The position numbers and the translations under genes are program-made. From SIG291 sp045543455 (GTDB lineage: Bacteria; Bacillota; Clostridia; Lachnospirales; Lachnospiraceae): 36,195 bases of DNA. Of the stretch, positions 15,342-22,598 are shown in pieces (position 1 is the first letter of the stretch; every line of letters starts with the position of its first letter). The notes below the pieces were generated by a model that saw only the letters and a program-made list of their open reading frames with translations, was not told where the DNA came from and ran no database searches. The stretch lies in contig JAZQMK010000030.1 in assembly GCA_045543455.1 (NCBI GenBank), positions 1 to 36,195 on the forward strand, written 5' to 3'.

Positions 15342-16049
15342 ATGGAAAACATAAGAAAATATGTTGCCGAATTTATCGGAACAGCAGTATTAGTAACACT
15401 TGGTTGTGGAACCGCTATGCTTGTAGGCTGTAGTGCAGCAGCTGGTGGTGGTTATGTATTAACAGCATTTGCATTTGGTCTTGTAATTGTAGGTATGGCT
15501 TATTGCATAGGCAATATTTCAGGCTGCCATATCAATCCAGCAGTTTCATTAGGCGTATTAATGAGTGGCGGAATGAAGGCGAAAGAATTTGTGGGATATG
15601 TAATTTCTCAGATTTTAGGTGCATTTGCCGGAGCAGGAATCCTTGCCTTAATCTTTAATTTAGGCGATGTAAATGATATGACAGGTGGATTTGGTTCAAA
15701 TGGTCTCGCAGGCGTTAACGGTAGCGTAGTTGCGGGCTTACTTGTAGAAGTTGTTCTTACATTTGTATTTGTTCTTACAATTATTGGTGTAACTTCAAAG
15801 GAAGCAAACCATGGTTCATTTGCAGGCGTAGTAATTGGTTTTACTTTAACATTAGTACATATTTTAGGTATTGGCTTGACAGGTACATCAGTTAATCCAG
15901 CAAGAAGTATCGGTCCTGCTGTAGTTGCAGCAATCAGCGGGAACACAGCACCTATTGAATGTCTTTGGGTATTCGTAGTAGGACCATTAGTGGGTGCAGC
16001 GCTTGCAGCATTGGTATATAAGGTGCTTGCAGGGAAGAAAGAAAAATAA
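15342..16049 (+). CDS. aqpZ: Aquaporin, water-channel type
   Basis: A 235-residue MIP-family channel with six hydrophobic spans and both NPA motifs: HINPAVSLG (N65-A67) and SVNPARSIG (N185-A187). Aligned by eye to E. coli AqpZ, the four selectivity-filter positions are F45, H173, T182 and R188. This is the Phe/His/Thr/Arg set of water-selective aquaporins, not the Trp/Gly filter of glycerol facilitators, so water transport is the best call. TTTAGGAGG precedes the ATG. It is a single-gene unit between its own promoter and a good terminator. Confidence 0.93.
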   Translation: MENIRKYVAEFIGTAVLVTLGCGTAMLVGCSAAAGGGYVLTAFAFGLVIVGMAYCIGNISGCHINPAVSLGVLMSGGMKAKEFVGYVISQILGAFAGAGILALIFNLGDVNDMTGGFGSNGLAGVNGSVVAGLLVEVVLTFVFVLTIIGVTSKEANHGSFAGVVIGFTLTLVHILGIGLTGTSVNPARSIGPAVVAAISGNTAPIECLWVFVVGPLVGAALAALVYKVLAGKKEK

Positions 16050-16068
16050 GAAAAATATAAATATATAG

Positions 16069-16098
16069 AGAAGTTGTCATTATGGCAACTTCTTTTTT
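16069..16098 (+). terminator. Intrinsic terminator after the aquaporin gene
   Basis: AGAAGTTG (16069-16076) pairs with CAACTTCT (16086-16093), extended by one wobble pair, with an 8-nt loop and a run of six T (16093-16098). Confidence 0.85.
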
Positions 16099-16162
16099 GG
16101 TACTAAAGTACGCTTTGAAATGATTCAAAAAATAATAATATCTGACAAATAGGAGGCTAGAA

Positions 16163-16834
16163 ATGAATAAACGAAAAAAAATGTTTATGTTGATATTATT
16201 TATTATTATAATTGTAATTATCGTAATTACGGTAATAAGAAGTAAAAAAGAAAAACCTATAATAAGAGAGGGATTTTCTTATACATACACGCCAGATACA
16301 ATGATGATGGGTGTAGAGTCGGATGTAGATACATTTCAAAAGGATAATGTGCAATTACAATTGTACTATGGATTACATAGATTGGATGATGCTGAAAAAT
16401 ATGGTGTAAACTCTAAAGGATATTATAAAAGTGATAATATGGAAAAAATTTACTTTGCAATGTATGTATGTGATGTTTCACATGAATTAGCCATAGTAAA
16501 TGGAAATGAAGTGCCTGATTATAAAAATTTGACAAATCATTATTATATACGAGAAATTACAGAAGCAGAGGCATTTACAAAAGAATTCGGATATAAAATG
16601 AATCGTTCAGATGGAATAATATACGGGCATAGTGAAACTATTACAATACCACAGGAGGTCTTAAAATATGAAAATGGTACTTTTGTAGTAAAGATAATTT
16701 CATATGTGAGAATAAGGGAAAAAGATTGGTATAAAGCGTCGAGATTCGATTATATAACATTTGATTATGCTTATATAGATGAAAATACAGTGAAGATAAG
16801 GTATATAGGAGCTAACTATATAAAAATCAAGTAG
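16163..16834 (+). CDS. Hypothetical membrane-anchored protein
   Basis: A 223-residue protein with a basic start (MNKRKKM), a very Ile-rich single membrane anchor (about residues 7-26) and an extracytoplasmic domain rich in Tyr and charged residues. I recognise no family and see no catalytic motif, repeats or lipobox. TAGGAGG precedes the ATG at 16163. It stands alone between the aquaporin terminator and the IS110 element, with no obvious terminator of its own, perhaps because the element is inserted just downstream. Confidence 0.7.
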   Translation: MNKRKKMFMLILFIIIIVIIVITVIRSKKEKPIIREGFSYTYTPDTMMMGVESDVDTFQKDNVQLQLYYGLHRLDDAEKYGVNSKGYYKSDNMEKIYFAMYVCDVSHELAIVNGNEVPDYKNLTNHYYIREITEAEAFTKEFGYKMNRSDGIIYGHSETITIPQEVLKYENGTFVVKIISYVRIREKDWYKASRFDYITFDYAYIDENTVKIRYIGANYIKIK

Positions 16835-16963
16835 ATTTTGAAAAAATAGACTTTTAGTTAGCAAAAGTATGAACCTTGAAAATATGTGAATAATTATGGA
16901 TTTTGTGGCACAACAAATAGACCTTCAAAGAAGGACGTTGCATAAGCTGAGTTGTATGTATGA

Positions 16964-18148
16964 CTACATTAGTAACACAGGATTAAAAGTTTGCCCAGTA
17001 CTTAATAGATGATAGATGATTCTTAAAAGTTTTCTGATACAATGACCCTGGGCACATCGGTGTCCTTTGCCTTCGGCTAGCTTTTTATTGTAGTAAGCAG
17101 TGAAGACCTTGTTGTGATTGATAACAGGCAAAATAATCTGATACAGCGTTTTTCGCAGATACCGGGAACCTTTCTTGGTTATTGCAGTATGCTGGGCAGT
17201 AAATTGGCTGGACTCATAGTGATATGGGGCAACACCTGCAAATTTAATTATCTGAGATGCTTTTGTATAGTTGCAAATATCTCCCAATTCCGCTAAAATA
17301 GAAGTACCAGAGAAGTGGGAAATTCCTGGTATGGAGAGGATAGGAGAGTTGTTTTGCAAGGAGAACTCTTCTATCTTTTTGTCTATTTCAGATAGCTGTT
17401 CTTCAATCATTTCAATCTGACATACAAGGTGTCTGATCTGTATTTCTTCAGCGACAGAAGGTATGCCGACAGAAGCTTTAGCTACTGCTTTAAGCTGCTC
17501 GGCAGAAAGCGGGATTCGTTTTCCACGCCCTTCATATTCAAAACATTTCCGAATGGTTCGAATATCGGAGTTTGCAATCTTTTCAGCGGAAGCAAATGTT
17601 TTCAAAACATTCATGTAAACAATGCCATACTTTGAACGGAATAAGGAATTAAATTCAGGGAATACGATATCAATACATTTTTGAAGCCTGTTTTTATAGG
17701 TGTTTAATTCCTCTTTCAGGTTATGGTGATGACGTGTCAACTGCTTCTGTTCATAAAGGTCAAAGCGGTTTACTTTTGTAATGCGATAAGGCTTCTTACG
17801 CTGATTAGAACCAATTACATCACAGATAGTAAGCGAATCCAAAGGATCATTTTTGGTAATGCCGCCCTGAAGCTTTCTGGTAAGGTCAGTAGTTGTAGGA
17901 TTAATCAGGGCAACAGTATAGCGACTGTCAAGAAGATATTTGAGTAAAGAAAAGTGATAATGTCCGGTGTCTTCCATACCGATTAGAAGTTCCGATTTGG
18001 CATAGCTGCTTAGTTTTTTGATGAGTAACAGGAATCCTTCCTGATTGTTATTAAAACCAGAAGGATTTGAAAGTATTTCTCCGGTTTCCTTGTCAATGAT
18101 GGAGAAGGTGTGTTGGTTTTTACCGATGTCAATTCCGACTAAAATCAT
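16964..18148 (-). CDS. IS110 family transposase (DEDD recombinase)
   Basis: A 394-residue IS110-family recombinase. The N-terminal RuvC-like domain shows the DEDD residues at D7 (VGIDIGKNQH), E59 (IGMEDTGHY) and D101/D104 (KNDPLDS). After a coiled-coil middle, the C-terminal Tnp20 domain has LSIPGISHFSGTSILAELGD, the FAGVAPYHYESS region with candidate catalytic serines, and TKKGSRYLRKTL. The ATG at 18148 starts the typical MILVGIDIGK; on the minus strand AAAGGA lies upstream. The longer frame to 18241 adds 31 residues with no family resemblance. Length is normal and no frameshift is seen. Proteins of this group use an element-encoded bridge RNA to pair donor and target DNA. Confidence 0.93.
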   Translation of the reverse strand: MILVGIDIGKNQHTFSIIDKETGEILSNPSGFNNNQEGFLLLIKKLSSYAKSELLIGMEDTGHYHFSLLKYLLDSRYTVALINPTTTDLTRKLQGGITKNDPLDSLTICDVIGSNQRKKPYRITKVNRFDLYEQKQLTRHHHNLKEELNTYKNRLQKCIDIVFPEFNSLFRSKYGIVYMNVLKTFASAEKIANSDIRTIRKCFEYEGRGKRIPLSAEQLKAVAKASVGIPSVAEEIQIRHLVCQIEMIEEQLSEIDKKIEEFSLQNNSPILSIPGISHFSGTSILAELGDICNYTKASQIIKFAGVAPYHYESSQFTAQHTAITKKGSRYLRKTLYQIILPVINHNKVFTAYYNKKLAEGKGHRCAQGHCIRKLLRIIYHLLSTGQTFNPVLLM

Positions 18149-18234
18149 GATAATACATTCCTTTCGTAATAAAATATGTAATGTGTTATCCACAGCACTT
18201 ACTTCGTAAAACCTGGTACAAGATACGAATTCAA

Positions 18235-18444
18235 GACTCATCTAACTAATCATTATTTAGAAATAAGGTGTGGTGAGAACCTCCTTAAAGTAGTCAAAGC
18301 CACAGGACTTCAAAACACAAATCCACATCACATATTTACATCATACAAATATATAACACCGTAATCAACCACGGATAAAAAGGTTGATAGAAAGGAGAAG
18401 GTATATCTGTAAGTGACTGTTAGATGAGTCAATTACAATATACC
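18235..18444 (-). ncRNA. Candidate IS110 bridge RNA region
   Basis: This noncoding stretch upstream of the transposase (read on the minus strand) is where IS110-group elements encode their bridge RNA, known to be about 180 nt. It is rich in stems. GGTATAT-c-TGTAA (18400-18412) pairs with TTACAATATACC (18433-18444), with an inner GACT/AGTC stem. ATCAACC (18364-18370) pairs with GGTTGAT (18382-18388). TAAGG (18264-18268) pairs with CCTTA (18283-18287) around an inner GGT/ACC stem. A perfect 12-bp repeat, GACTCATCTAAC (18235-18246) and GTTAGATGAGTC (18419-18430), could close the whole domain as an alternative fold. Exact RNA ends and guide loops are not determined. Confidence 0.5.
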
Positions 18445-18538
18445 AGGTCTTTAATTATCAAAACTAGCTTAAGTCAGTATGTTTGTACGGATTTTTTTAC
18501 TATTATTACCATTAATTTTAATTAAATCAGTAAAATAC

Positions 18539-18567
18539 TTGATGTTGATTTGTTAAGATGGTAAAAT
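18539..18567 (+). promoter_or_regulatory. Promoter of the first secreted-protein gene
   Basis: TTGATG (18539-18544), a 17-bp spacer and TAAAAT (18562-18567). The same architecture and surrounding sequence (TTGTTAA in the spacer) recurs before the paralogue at 20125-20153. The stretch from about 18450 to 18616 otherwise holds only this leader, including a T-rich segment also shared with the paralogue. Confidence 0.6.
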
Positions 18568-18616
18568 GCGACCGTAGTTTATTAATTTCAAAACAAAGGA
18601 AAGAAGGAGAAGGATA

Positions 18617-19771
18617 ATGAAATTAAAGAAAAAACTTATGTCGCTAGCACTAATAGTAGCTATGGCAGTATGCATGTTGCCTATGAGTAAGGCAAGTAAG
18701 GTTGAGGCAGAGAATAAGACATGGACTTTGAGAGTGGACAATGAAGAAGATGTGGTTACATATCAAGGTACATCGGGGGAATGGAATGGTCTTATTTTAG
18801 ACGGTACAAGCGGTAAGATTTATGTTAGAACTCAACAGTGGGCACAGTTTACTGAAGGTGCTATTATTAAAGTACCAGTTGATGGTGCTTGTGAAATAAC
18901 AGTATCTGCATACTCAACAGGTTATACAGTAAATGGTGAAGCAGCTACAGCTAAGTCACAAACATTTACATACACAGGCGAAGCTGGTTATGTAAATATC
19001 GTATCTACAGATGGAAGTGGATATATTGATACTATTAGTGTTGCAGATATTGATGTATCATTATTACCTGGTAATGTTGGTGACAAGACATGGGATTTAT
19101 CAACTATTGATGTTATATTTAATGGTAATTCAGGTAAATGGCAAGGCCTTTTAGTAGATGCTACAAATGGTAAGCTTCAAAATAATAACGGCGGATGGGC
19201 GCAGTTTAATACAGATACAGTAATTAGTGTTCCTGTAGATGGTAATTGTGATATTACAGTGGTAACATATTCCGTTGGTCATACAGTTAATGGTATTGCA
19301 GCTACGAATACAACAGAAACATTTACATATGAAGGTGAAGCAGGTTATGTTGATATAGTTGCAACAGCTTCTAACTATATTAAAACTATAACAACTGTAC
19401 ATACAGCATCTGATGAAGACACAGATGGAACAACACAAGGTGATATGTATGTTCAATACAAAGAACAACAAGATGGCAAGTATACACTTCGTTTTGTAGT
19501 TCCAGTAGCAGTAAATAGCATTGACACTTTAGATGGCGTTGGTGTTTCTATGACAGTAAACGAAAGAACAGAAGTTGTTACAGGTAAGGATTTATTTGCA
19601 TCAGTATATGCAAATGGTGAAGTAGTAAATGCTCCAAATGAATATGCATTTGCAGTAATCGAGCTTACAAATGTACCAGTAGGCACAGAATTTACAGAGG
19701 TTAAACCAGCATATGTTCCAGAAATAGGCGAGACAACATATGGTTCAAGCTTCACATATACAGTACAATAA
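18617..19771 (+). CDS. Secreted repeat protein with two carbohydrate-binding-like domains
   Basis: A 384-residue exported protein. A Sec signal peptide (MKLKKKLMSL, a hydrophobic core to about residue 23, then a probable cleavage near VEA-EN at 31-32) is followed by two similar domains of about 105 residues. These are at 35-143 and 158-262, each with WAQF, a xVPVDGxCxIT element, TVNGxAAT, TFTYxGEAGYV and a closing YI-x-TI. The pattern resembles beta-sandwich modules I know from clostridial pectin-lyase-type enzymes, but I cannot name the family. The C-terminal domain (266-384, ending TYTVQ) is shared, about 80% identical by eye, with the next secreted protein. No enzyme motif is seen. GAAGGAGAAGG precedes the ATG. 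A 55-aa peptide gene follows 20 bp later. Confidence 0.82.
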   Translation: MKLKKKLMSLALIVAMAVCMLPMSKASKVEAENKTWTLRVDNEEDVVTYQGTSGEWNGLILDGTSGKIYVRTQQWAQFTEGAIIKVPVDGACEITVSAYSTGYTVNGEAATAKSQTFTYTGEAGYVNIVSTDGSGYIDTISVADIDVSLLPGNVGDKTWDLSTIDVIFNGNSGKWQGLLVDATNGKLQNNNGGWAQFNTDTVISVPVDGNCDITVVTYSVGHTVNGIAATNTTETFTYEGEAGYVDIVATASNYIKTITTVHTASDEDTDGTTQGDMYVQYKEQQDGKYTLRFVVPVAVNSIDTLDGVGVSMTVNERTEVVTGKDLFASVYANGEVVNAPNEYAFAVIELTNVPVGTEFTEVKPAYVPEIGETTYGSSFTYTVQ

Positions 19772-19959
19772 TTTTAGGAGGATACCCAGTTATGAATAAG
19801 TTAGCATATAATACACCAGTTGTAGAGATTACAGTATGGGATAAAGCAGATGTTATTACAACTTCTGGCGTAAACGTAGTAAGTAACAATACTATTCCTG
19901 AAATTGGCGATACTAATACAACTGCAACAGCAGATTTTGGCACAATGTTTGGTGCATAG
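19415..19959 (+). repeat. Direct repeat, copy A (C-terminal domain plus 55-aa peptide gene)
   Basis: This 545-bp block corresponds base for base in length to 20794-21338. It spans the last domain of the secreted protein, the 20-bp spacer with its AGGAGG, and the entire peptide gene. The peptide part differs at only a few bases, while the domain part has diverged more. Confidence 0.8.
19792..19959 (+). CDS. 55-aa RiPP precursor-like peptide, copy 1
   Basis: A 55-residue peptide, absent of Cys, starting MNKLAYNTPVVEITVWDKAD and ending FGTMFGA, with AGGAGG 10 bp before the ATG. Residues Y6, P9 and V11 form YxxPxV, close to the YxxPxL motif that PqqD-like RRE proteins read in lasso-peptide leaders. 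ITTSG at 22-26 places Thr24 at the -2 position of a possible cut before Gly26, again lasso-like. The remaining 30 residues are rich in Thr, Asn, Ser and Val, and have no Asp/Glu at core positions 7-9, so a lasso ring is not possible. The protein differs from copy 2 at residues 5 and 7 only. A PqqD gene, kinase, peptidase and exporter lie downstream. Being a modified peptide precursor is inference. Confidence 0.75.
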   Translation: MNKLAYNTPVVEITVWDKADVITTSGVNVVSNNTIPEIGDTNTTATADFGTMFGA

Positions 19960-19980
19960 TAAATAATAGTAATTATATAT

Positions 19981-20016
19981 AGGCCTGCTACATTTGATAT
20001 GATGTGGCAGGCTTTT
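19981..20016 (+). terminator. Intrinsic terminator after peptide copy 1
   Basis: GCCTGCTACAT (19983-19993) pairs with ATGTGGCAGGC (20002-20012) including one wobble pair, with an 8-nt loop, followed by TTTT. It ends the first secreted-protein/peptide unit. Confidence 0.85.
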
Positions 20017-20124
20017 GTAATGCGTATTTGCTCATAATTATTAATTACACAGGAGTTAAACATACTGATTTGTACAGATTTTTTAATGATAATTACATTT
20101 ATTTTTCTATAAAATACAAAAAAG

Positions 20125-20153
20125 TTGATATTAGCTTGTTAAAGTGATACAAT
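20125..20153 (+). promoter_or_regulatory. Promoter of the second secreted-protein gene
   Basis: TTGATA (20125-20130), a 17-bp spacer and TACAAT (20148-20153), 55 bp before the ATG at 20209, matching the promoter of the paralogue at 18539-18567. Confidence 0.65.
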
Positions 20154-20208
20154 GGAATAGAAATTTGTTGATTTCAAAATCAAATATATAATGCAAAGGA
20201 GAATAACA

Positions 20209-21150
20209 ATGAAGTTAAAGAAAAAACTTATGTCATTAGCTTTGGTTATGGCTATGGCAGTATGTATGTTACCTATGAGCGGTATGGCTAAGGTTGATGC
20301 AGCTACACATGATTATGGTACATACTCAGCAGGAGACTGGGTTGTAGATGGAGATACAGAAACAAGAACTTCTGTATGGACATTACCTAACACAGATGGT
20401 ACAGGAACAGCATTTGACGCTAATACACAGATGAGTGCAGGCGACACAATAGCAGGTGGAATTATTTGCAACACAACAAAGGTAAAGTTTGGTAAAGATT
20501 ATTTTACAATATGTTCAGGTGGTGTAGCAGGTATTCCAGTTGCAGAAAATGTTACATCAGGAACTCTTACATTACATTTTACAAGTAACAAGAGTTCAGG
20601 AGAAAGAAGTCTTCTTAATGCTAGTGGAGAAGTAGCATTTACATATATGGCAAAAGGTGATGAAGCATATAGTTTTACAACAGCTGATATAGTAGATGGT
20701 TATATTACATTAGAGAGTGCTGGTTCAGCTCCTGGTGACATCAAGATGGATTCAATCACTCTTGTTGAAACAAGACCAGTTTCTGCAGGTGTAGAAGATA
20801 CAGATACTACAACACAGGAAAATATGTATGTTCAGTATAAGGAGCAGGGCGATGGAAAATATACACTTCGTTTTGTAGTTCCAGTAGCTTTAGATACTAT
20901 TGATACATTAGATGGCGTTGGTGTTTCTATGACAGCTAACGGTTATACAGAACTTGTAGCAGGTAAGGATTTATTCTCATCATTATGGGCTGATGGAGAA
21001 GTAGTATATGCTCCAAGCGGATATGCATTTGCAATAATCGAACTTACAAACGTACCTTCAGGTACACAGTTTACAGAAGTTAAGCCAGCATATGTTCCAG
21101 AAACAGGCGAAACAACATATGGTTCAAGCTTCACATATACAGTACAATAA
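20209..21150 (+). CDS. Secreted protein with C-terminal domain shared with the upstream paralogue
   Basis: A 313-residue exported protein. The signal peptide (MKLKKKLMSLALVMAMAVCM and on to a probable cleavage after VDA, about residue 31) is almost identical to that of the upstream paralogue. The central part (about 35-190) differs from the repeats of the paralogue and contains a Gly/Thr-rich, probably beta-sheet domain I do not recognise. The last 118 residues match the paralogue's C-terminal domain and end in the same GSSFTYTVQ. The ATG at 20209 has AAAGGAG upstream; an in-frame ATG at 20191 precedes that site. The second 55-aa peptide gene follows 20 bp later with an AGGAGG. Confidence 0.8.
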   Translation: MKLKKKLMSLALVMAMAVCMLPMSGMAKVDAATHDYGTYSAGDWVVDGDTETRTSVWTLPNTDGTGTAFDANTQMSAGDTIAGGIICNTTKVKFGKDYFTICSGGVAGIPVAENVTSGTLTLHFTSNKSSGERSLLNASGEVAFTYMAKGDEAYSFTTADIVDGYITLESAGSAPGDIKMDSITLVETRPVSAGVEDTDTTTQENMYVQYKEQGDGKYTLRFVVPVALDTIDTLDGVGVSMTANGYTELVAGKDLFSSLWADGEVVYAPSGYAFAIIELTNVPSGTQFTEVKPAYVPETGETTYGSSFTYTVQ

Positions 21151-21338
21151 TTTTAGGAGGAAATATAGTTATGAATAAGTTAACATATAGCACACCAGTT
21201 GTAGAGATTACAGTATGGGATAAAGCAGATGTTATTACAACTTCTGGCGTAAACGTAGTAAGTAACAATACTATTCCTGAAATTGGTGATACTAATACAA
21301 CTGCAACAGCAGATTTTGGCACAATGTTCGGTGCTTAA
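20794..21338 (+). repeat. Direct repeat, copy B (C-terminal domain plus 55-aa peptide gene)
   Basis: The second copy of the 545-bp block, with no net length change relative to 19415-19959. Upstream leaders and signal peptides of the two units are also similar, so the whole unit was probably duplicated, with the central domains replaced or diverged. Confidence 0.8.
21171..21338 (+). CDS. 55-aa RiPP precursor-like peptide, copy 2
   Basis: A 55-residue peptide starting MNKLTYSTPVVEITVWDKAD and identical to copy 1 except at residues 5 (Thr for Ala) and 7 (Ser for Asn); both changes leave the YxxPxV motif intact. AGGAGG precedes the ATG. Residues 26-55 are identical in both copies, as expected if that part is the product. 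A strong terminator follows, after which the putative modification and export operon begins with no room for an obvious promoter. Alternatively the peptides could be small accessory proteins of the secreted partners. Confidence 0.75.
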   Translation: MNKLTYSTPVVEITVWDKADVITTSGVNVVSNNTIPEIGDTNTTATADFGTMFGA

Positions 21339-21355
21339 TTAAATTGAATTTTAGT

Positions 21356-21406
21356 GAGTGTCGCAAAATAAGTGAGAACATCCTTATGGAGCGGCACTCT
21401 TTTTTT
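21356..21406 (+). terminator. Intrinsic terminator between the peptide gene and the biosynthetic operon
   Basis: GAGTGTCGC (21356-21364) pairs with GCGGCACTC (21391-21399) with one wobble pair. ATAAG (21368-21372) and CTTAT (21383-21387) form an inner stem. Seven T follow (21400-21406). The next start codon is only 14 bp further on, so downstream genes seem to depend on read-through. Confidence 0.85.
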
Positions 21407-21419
21407 CGGTAGGGATTTT

Positions 21420-22586
21420 ATGGAAGATAAGAATAAACAATACTTGTATGAAGATATAGATTTAGATGAAGATGATATAGACGAAAATGTAGATGACGAT
21501 GAAGAATTTGTGGATGATGATAAAGACGTCGACAAAAGTCTTATGTCGGGCTGGATGAAAAATATATTATCCAGAAACAGAAAATTATTTATAAGTATTG
21601 CAGTGATTTTATTACTTGTAGTATTGGGAATTTTTGGTTATATTATAAGTACAGATAAAAAAAGTGAAAAAAGAATGAGAGAGGTTACGGTACAGATTAA
21701 CCAGCTTACACAAGAGGTGGCAGATTATGAAGCACAGATACTTGCGTTGCAGGAAAGATATGGCAATGCTATTAATGGTAAATCCTGTGTTGTTCTGGCA
21801 TTTACAGATATGGTAAATGGTGAAAATGAACAGGTAATCAACTATATGAACGAAAAAGGTTATACTGGTGTAATGATTTTTAATCATACCAATGTTCCTG
21901 GAAGTGAAAAAGGCATTTCTGTAGACAAGTATAACAAGCTTATTGCTAAAGGCTGGGAAGCAGCTATTGGTACTGATGGAAGTACTCCTTTAACAGGAGT
22001 TGTACAGGATGCAGCAGCTAATCGCTGGAAGACCTATGTAGAAGATGTAAAAAAACAGTTTGAGAAAAATGGTCTTGAGGTGCCTAAGGTATATTGTTTT
22101 AGAGAAGAAGAAAGCTATAAATCTGTATGTGACAAGTTAAAAGACTTAGGATTTAATACATACATTTCCATAAATAATACCGGCGAAAATGCGTGGTTTT
22201 CGGCGGCGAATATGGATGATGGGGTTTTAAAAGGCGTTCAGGCAGATTATAATTATATAGATGTAAGAAGAGACATTGAAAAATATAATAAAATATCGTA
22301 TTCAACCGTATTATTATTTAATACCATAGAATTATCTTATCCTCAATATGATTTGGAGACAAAGACAAGCTATTCTAGATTCAAGATGATAGTGGATTGT
22401 CTTTTAGGATATGAGGATACTATTATGGTAACTAATGTTACAGGATATAAGAATTATCAATCCGGTGCAGGGATGGATTATACTACAGAGCGACAAAGCT
22501 ATAAAGAGGAATGTTCTAAAATAGAGAGCAAGATAGAAGAAGCATTGAGGAAGATAGAGGAACTAAAAAAAGAAGCAGGATACTAA
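21420..22586 (+). CDS. Single-pass membrane protein with acidic N terminus and extracellular domain
   Basis: A 388-residue protein. The first 40 residues are strongly acidic (Asp/Glu-rich and cytoplasmic by inference). One membrane span lies at about 55-76, then a coiled coil (about 80-115, QINQLTQEVADYEAQILALQ). The extracytoplasmic domain begins near CVVLAFTDMV, and the protein ends in a second Glu/Lys coiled coil. The extracytoplasmic part, with YTGVMIFNHTN, GWEAAIGTDG and GFNTYISINN, has the rhythm of a NodB-like polysaccharide-deacetylase barrel, but I cannot see the metal-binding Asp/His motif, so activity is doubtful. ATG at 21420 has GGTAGGG upstream; the frame opens earlier, at 21372, but only within the terminator hairpin. 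It is the first gene of the operon to 26992. Confidence 0.75.
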   Translation: MEDKNKQYLYEDIDLDEDDIDENVDDDEEFVDDDKDVDKSLMSGWMKNILSRNRKLFISIAVILLLVVLGIFGYIISTDKKSEKRMREVTVQINQLTQEVADYEAQILALQERYGNAINGKSCVVLAFTDMVNGENEQVINYMNEKGYTGVMIFNHTNVPGSEKGISVDKYNKLIAKGWEAAIGTDGSTPLTGVVQDAAANRWKTYVEDVKKQFEKNGLEVPKVYCFREEESYKSVCDKLKDLGFNTYISINNTGENAWFSAANMDDGVLKGVQADYNYIDVRRDIEKYNKISYSTVLLFNTIELSYPQYDLETKTSYSRFKMIVDCLLGYEDTIMVTNVTGYKNYQSGAGMDYTTERQSYKEECSKIESKIEEALRKIEELKKEAGY

Positions 22587-22598
22587 CAGGAGGTAATT

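Larger units (their letters stand above)
16915..18450 (-). mobile_element. IS110-family insertion sequence (ends approximate)
   Basis: The element holds one DEDD-type transposase on the minus strand, a short downstream end (about 16915-16963) with a small perfect hairpin CCTTC-AAA-GAAGG (16922-16934), and a long structured upstream noncoding end (about 18149-18450). IS110 elements lack terminal inverted repeats and usually make no target duplication, so the ends cannot be fixed by inspection. The outer limit on the right is set by sequence from about 18475 that is shared with the leader of the paralogous secreted-protein gene, and so belongs to the host locus. The transposase is intact, so the copy may be active. 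Confidence 0.75.

Noticed and set aside
17114..17947. Plus-strand frames within the IS110 transposase
   Set aside because: Antisense to an intact, recognisable transposase and without family features.
18235..18444. Assigning exact guide loops by matching TTTGAAG in the RNA region to TTTGAAG at the other element end
   Set aside because: The match has two mismatches next to it and the order of the two partial matches does not fit the known donor loop order.
16915..18450. AGACCT near 16919 and AGGTCT near 18445 as terminal inverted repeats or core sites of the IS110 element
   Set aside because: Only six bases, and IS110 elements do not carry terminal inverted repeats; the match may be chance, so the ends are given as approximate.
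19792..21338. Calling the 55-aa peptides lasso peptides
   Set aside because: No Asp/Glu at core positions 7-9, and no cyclase or transglutaminase-like protease in the operon.
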